NCBI GenBank assembly: GCA_037442205.1
Contig: JBBIQS010000087.1
Coordinates: 1-32,940 of the forward strand
Origin: JBBIQS01 sp037442205
GTDB taxonomy: Bacteria > Myxococcota > Myxococcia > Myxococcales > UBA5297
DNA length: 32,940 nucleotides
Reading direction: 5' to 3'
How positions within the stretch are numbered: position 1 is the first letter of the stretch; each line of letters opens with the position of its first letter. The notes below the pieces were generated by a model, which was not told the DNA's origin, ran no database searches, and was given only the letters and a program-made list of their open reading frames with translations. Shown here piece after piece: positions 30,786-32,940 of this stretch. Position numbers and translations under genes: made by a program.

Positions 30786-31820
30786 ATGCATCGCATTCCG
30801 CTCCTCATCATCCTCCTGGCCTCGAGCTGCGCCTCGCTGCCGACGGCGGGCGGCGCACGCCACGAAGCCAGCATCGACGAGCTTGCGCCGGTGACCGTCG
30901 GAGGGGTTCGCCAGTGGCTTCTGCTGCGCGGCGAAGATTCGCGGCGCCCGGTGCTCTTCTTCGTCCACGGCGGCCCGGGCTCGACGTTGATGCCGTTCTC
31001 GCGCGCCTTCGACGGCGACCTGGTGCACCGCTTCCTGGTGGTGCACTGGGACCAGCGGCAGGCGGGAAAATCGTTCGATCCGGAGATCCCCGACAGCAGC
31101 ATCCGCATTCCCCGCTATGTCGAAGACTGCCTGGAGGTCCTCTCCTACCTGCACCGTCGCTTCCCAACTCAGGCGATCATCTTGGTCGGCCATTCCTGGG
31201 GCACGGTGATCGGGTCGCTCGCCGCGGCGCGAAATCCACCCGGTCTGGCGGCCTACGTCGGAGTCAGCCAGGTCGTCGATTTCGTCCGCTCCGAGCAGCT
31301 GGCCTACGCCTGGGCCCTGAGCCAGGCCCAGGGGACCGCATCCGACTCGGCCACGGCCGTGACGAAGCTCGGGCCCCCTCCCTACCAGTCTGTCGACGGA
31401 GTTCTCGGGCTCTCGGCGGCCCTGATGCAGCTCGGCGGCGTCGTCCGCCGCGTCCCGCTGGAGCGCCTGGGCGAGGCGGTGAGCTCTTCGCCGGACTACA
31501 CGCCGCAGGATCTAGACCAGCAGGAGAAGGCGGCCATGCTTTCGATCCGCCTGCTGCTTCCGGAGCTCAACTCCTTCCGCGCCGAGAAGGAAGTGCCGGC
31601 GTTGCCGGTTCCAGCCTGGTTCATCCAGGGAGCCGACGACCGGATCTGCCCGAGGAAACTGTTGGCCGATTTCCTGGGAAAGCTGCAGGCGCCGCGCGGG
31701 AAGCACGAGGTCACCCTCGAAGGACTCGGGCACTTTCCGTTCTGGGACGACCCGCAGGGCTTCGCCCGTGAAATCGAGCGGATTGCCCATTCAATCGAAG
31801 CCGACTCGCGTCGCGAATGA
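30786..31820 (+). CDS. Alpha/beta hydrolase, S33 (proline iminopeptidase)-like lipoprotein
   Basis: 344 residues. ATG 30786 has AGGATGG 5 bases upstream; an in-frame ATG at 30777 is less well placed. A short signal ends in the lipobox LASSC15. The fold signature is complete: oxyanion region HGGPG (61-65), DQR (89-91), nucleophile elbow GHSWG with S137, acid D285 in GADDRICP and H316 in GLGHFPFW. The HGGPG/DQRG-like pattern points to the proline iminopeptidase/S33 group, but lipases and esterases with this fold cannot be excluded. It likely acts in the periplasm, anchored to a membrane. Confidence 0.88.
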   Translation: MHRIPLLIILLASSCASLPTAGGARHEASIDELAPVTVGGVRQWLLLRGEDSRRPVLFFVHGGPGSTLMPFSRAFDGDLVHRFLVVHWDQRQAGKSFDPEIPDSSIRIPRYVEDCLEVLSYLHRRFPTQAIILVGHSWGTVIGSLAAARNPPGLAAYVGVSQVVDFVRSEQLAYAWALSQAQGTASDSATAVTKLGPPPYQSVDGVLGLSAALMQLGGVVRRVPLERLGEAVSSSPDYTPQDLDQQEKAAMLSIRLLLPELNSFRAEKEVPALPVPAWFIQGADDRICPRKLLADFLGKLQAPRGKHEVTLEGLGHFPFWDDPQGFAREIERIAHSIEADSRRE

Positions 31821-31885
31821 GCAATCCGAGGTCACGAGGCTGTCCTCGACCGCCTGCTCGTCTGTCTTCCCGGTTGCTCCCGGGT

Positions 31886-32443
31886 TCAACCGGCAGTCGA
31901 CGTCCTCTCGAACGCCACCCCTGAAACTGCACCGTTCGTCAACGCGCGCTTCACGTACTCAGCAACGTAGAGGCCACGGGTAATCCGCCAGAACGACGAG
32001 GGCAAGTGGAACATCCCGAAGCGCTGGATCTTCGGGAGGGAGAAGCAGGGCCTGATGACGTGATCGGTTCCGTCGACGAACTTCGTCCTCGTGAGATCCA
32101 GTACGTCGAGCTGTCGGCGAAACCTCGGGATGAAGTAGGTCGTCACCCCTCCCTGGACCCTCACGCTCACAGTTACCCAGTCGATCCCCTCCTCGCCCGT
32201 GAGCTGACCCTCGACGATCGCCTTCATCGCCGACGACATGAGGGGCCACGCCAGACTGTTGCCGAGAAAATCCTGGGCCTCGCCGGCGCGCAGCTCCAGG
32301 TCAAGTGGCACGCAGGTGCGGTCGCCAATCTGCTCTGCAAGCTCGTATGCAAGCGGCGCGTCGTCCGGAGCGTAGGCCACGCCGCTGGTGGCGGTGGGCT
32401 CCTCCCAGGTCAGCGCGAAGTACTTCGGCTGTTTCGAGCGCAT
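31886..32443 (-). CDS. Imm11/DUF1629-like protein
   Basis: About 185 residues from ATG 32443; a TTG at 32467 is an alternative, and neither has a strong ribosome binding site. The C-terminal half fits the Imm11/DUF1629 pattern: a YFIPRFRRQLDVLDLTRTKF stretch (103-122), then KIQRFGMFHLP, and the closing segment GLYVAEYVKRAL...GVAF (157-178), where family members have a partner-binding helix followed by a final strand. Imm11-type proteins are predicted immunity factors of polymorphic toxins in myxobacteria and others. No toxin gene is adjacent. The match is to general pattern only, so the assignment is moderate. Confidence 0.55.
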   Translation of the reverse strand: MRSKQPKYFALTWEEPTATSGVAYAPDDAPLAYELAEQIGDRTCVPLDLELRAGEAQDFLGNSLAWPLMSSAMKAIVEGQLTGEEGIDWVTVSVRVQGGVTTYFIPRFRRQLDVLDLTRTKFVDGTDHVIRPCFSLPKIQRFGMFHLPSSFWRITRGLYVAEYVKRALTNGAVSGVAFERTSTAG

Positions 32444-32577
32444 GGTGCCGTTCACCCACGAGAGCAAGCTCGCAGGCTCGCGATGCTATCACGCGCCGCA
32501 TAATCGAAAGGACCCTCCGCCTCTGGCTACGAACTTTGCGACCACCATCACTAGCTCGGAACATCGAGGCCCTGTTC

Positions 32578-32940
32578 CTAAAACTGCTGCACCCCGGGCG
32601 CGACGAAGTCTGCCAGGCGCGCGCCAGGCGTGGCGTAGGTCGCCAGGATCACGCCGGTGCTGGTGACTTGGCTCGAGACGAGCCGGAAGGACCTGAGGCG
32701 GCCATCGTCGCGGAAGAGGCGTTTGCCTCCGCCGACCACCACGGGATCGATCGTGATCCGCAGCGCATCGACGAGATCGTGAGCGAGCAGGGTCTGCGCC
32801 AGGTGGATGCTGCCGATGACGTGCAGCTCGCCGTCGCCCTGCTGTTTCAGGGCTCTGACCGCGGAGAGGACATCCCGGCCCAGCAGCCGCGAGTTCTGCC
32901 AGCTCAACGGCTCGGTGAGCGTCGTCGAGGCCACGTACTT
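32578..32940 (-). CDS. Dihydrofolate reductase-family protein (RibD C-terminal type), 5' end missing
   Basis: The gene runs off the right edge. About 120 residues of the C-terminal part are visible. They carry the family pattern: SWQNSRLLGRDV, LKQQGDGELHVIGSIHLAQT (the GS of the nucleotide-binding loop), LVDALRITIDPVVVGGGKRLF and a final strand. Members reduce folate- or flavin-type substrates with NADPH. Many bacterial copies, often called YyaP/YwjB-like, have no known substrate. It is followed by about 130 bases of spacer before the Imm11-like gene. Confidence 0.85.
   Translation of the reverse strand, partial: KYVASTTLTEPLSWQNSRLLGRDVLSAVRALKQQGDGELHVIGSIHLAQTLLAHDLVDALRITIDPVVVGGGKRLFRDDGRLRSFRLVSSQVTSTGVILATYATPGARLADFVAPGVQQF

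Overview
The window is high-GC DNA, dense in genes, with mostly clear Shine-Dalgarno sequences. The gene content points to a myxobacterial or related delta-proteobacterial lineage (Myxococcota). Supporting it are an AgmX/PglI C-terminal domain lipoprotein, an Imm11-like orphan, many small lipoproteins, a multi-domain orphan histidine kinase and a standalone acyl-CoA dehydratase activase. This placement is an inference from gene families; there is no rRNA in the window.

Layout. 1-1945: the end of a CBM9-like secreted protein, an outer-membrane beta-barrel candidate on the minus strand, and a glyoxalase II-like metallo-beta-lactamase fold hydrolase. 2007-6301: a tight operon of SpeD-like S-adenosylmethionine decarboxylase, a zinc-ribbon/DUF4178 membrane protein, a 59-residue membrane peptide, a DUF350 membrane protein and a membrane-embedded spermidine synthase. 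6342-9152: a block bounded by two related palindromes, holding a mycothiol-type maleylpyruvate isomerase-fold protein, a Tat-exported flavin amine-oxidase-like protein and a TM2-like membrane protein. 9197-10658: a lipoprotein and an exported START-domain protein, the latter apparently transcribed almost leaderless. 10680-15062: a 1460-residue fusion activase of the 2-hydroxyacyl-CoA dehydratase type. 15400-20026: a signalling group made of a RelA/SpoT-type HD protein, a divergent DUF1638-GAF-GAF-histidine kinase and a Cys-based phosphatase.

20027-21313 has no convincing gene but has several inverted repeats. 21314-24609 looks like a small accessory island: a pRiA4b ORF-3 protein, the truncated nuclease end of an MmeI-type restriction enzyme, three small orphan genes and an SseB protein. 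25003-32940 holds a sulfide:quinone reductase-like flavoprotein, a class D beta-lactamase, an HExxH protein, tRNA-Arg(CCG) with its own promoter and terminator, an AgmX/PglI lipoprotein, a YiiX-like hydrolase, a lipoprotein alpha/beta hydrolase, an Imm11-like protein and the end of a dihydrofolate reductase-like protein.

The strongest candidate for an under-described system is the operon at 2007-6301, possibly extended to the exported oxidase and TM2 protein up to 9055. SpeD and membrane SpeE would make aminopropyl polyamines at the membrane, together with three membrane proteins of unknown role. The second most interesting items are the DUF1638-sensor kinase and the decapitated MmeI-type enzyme, which keeps only its endonuclease domain.
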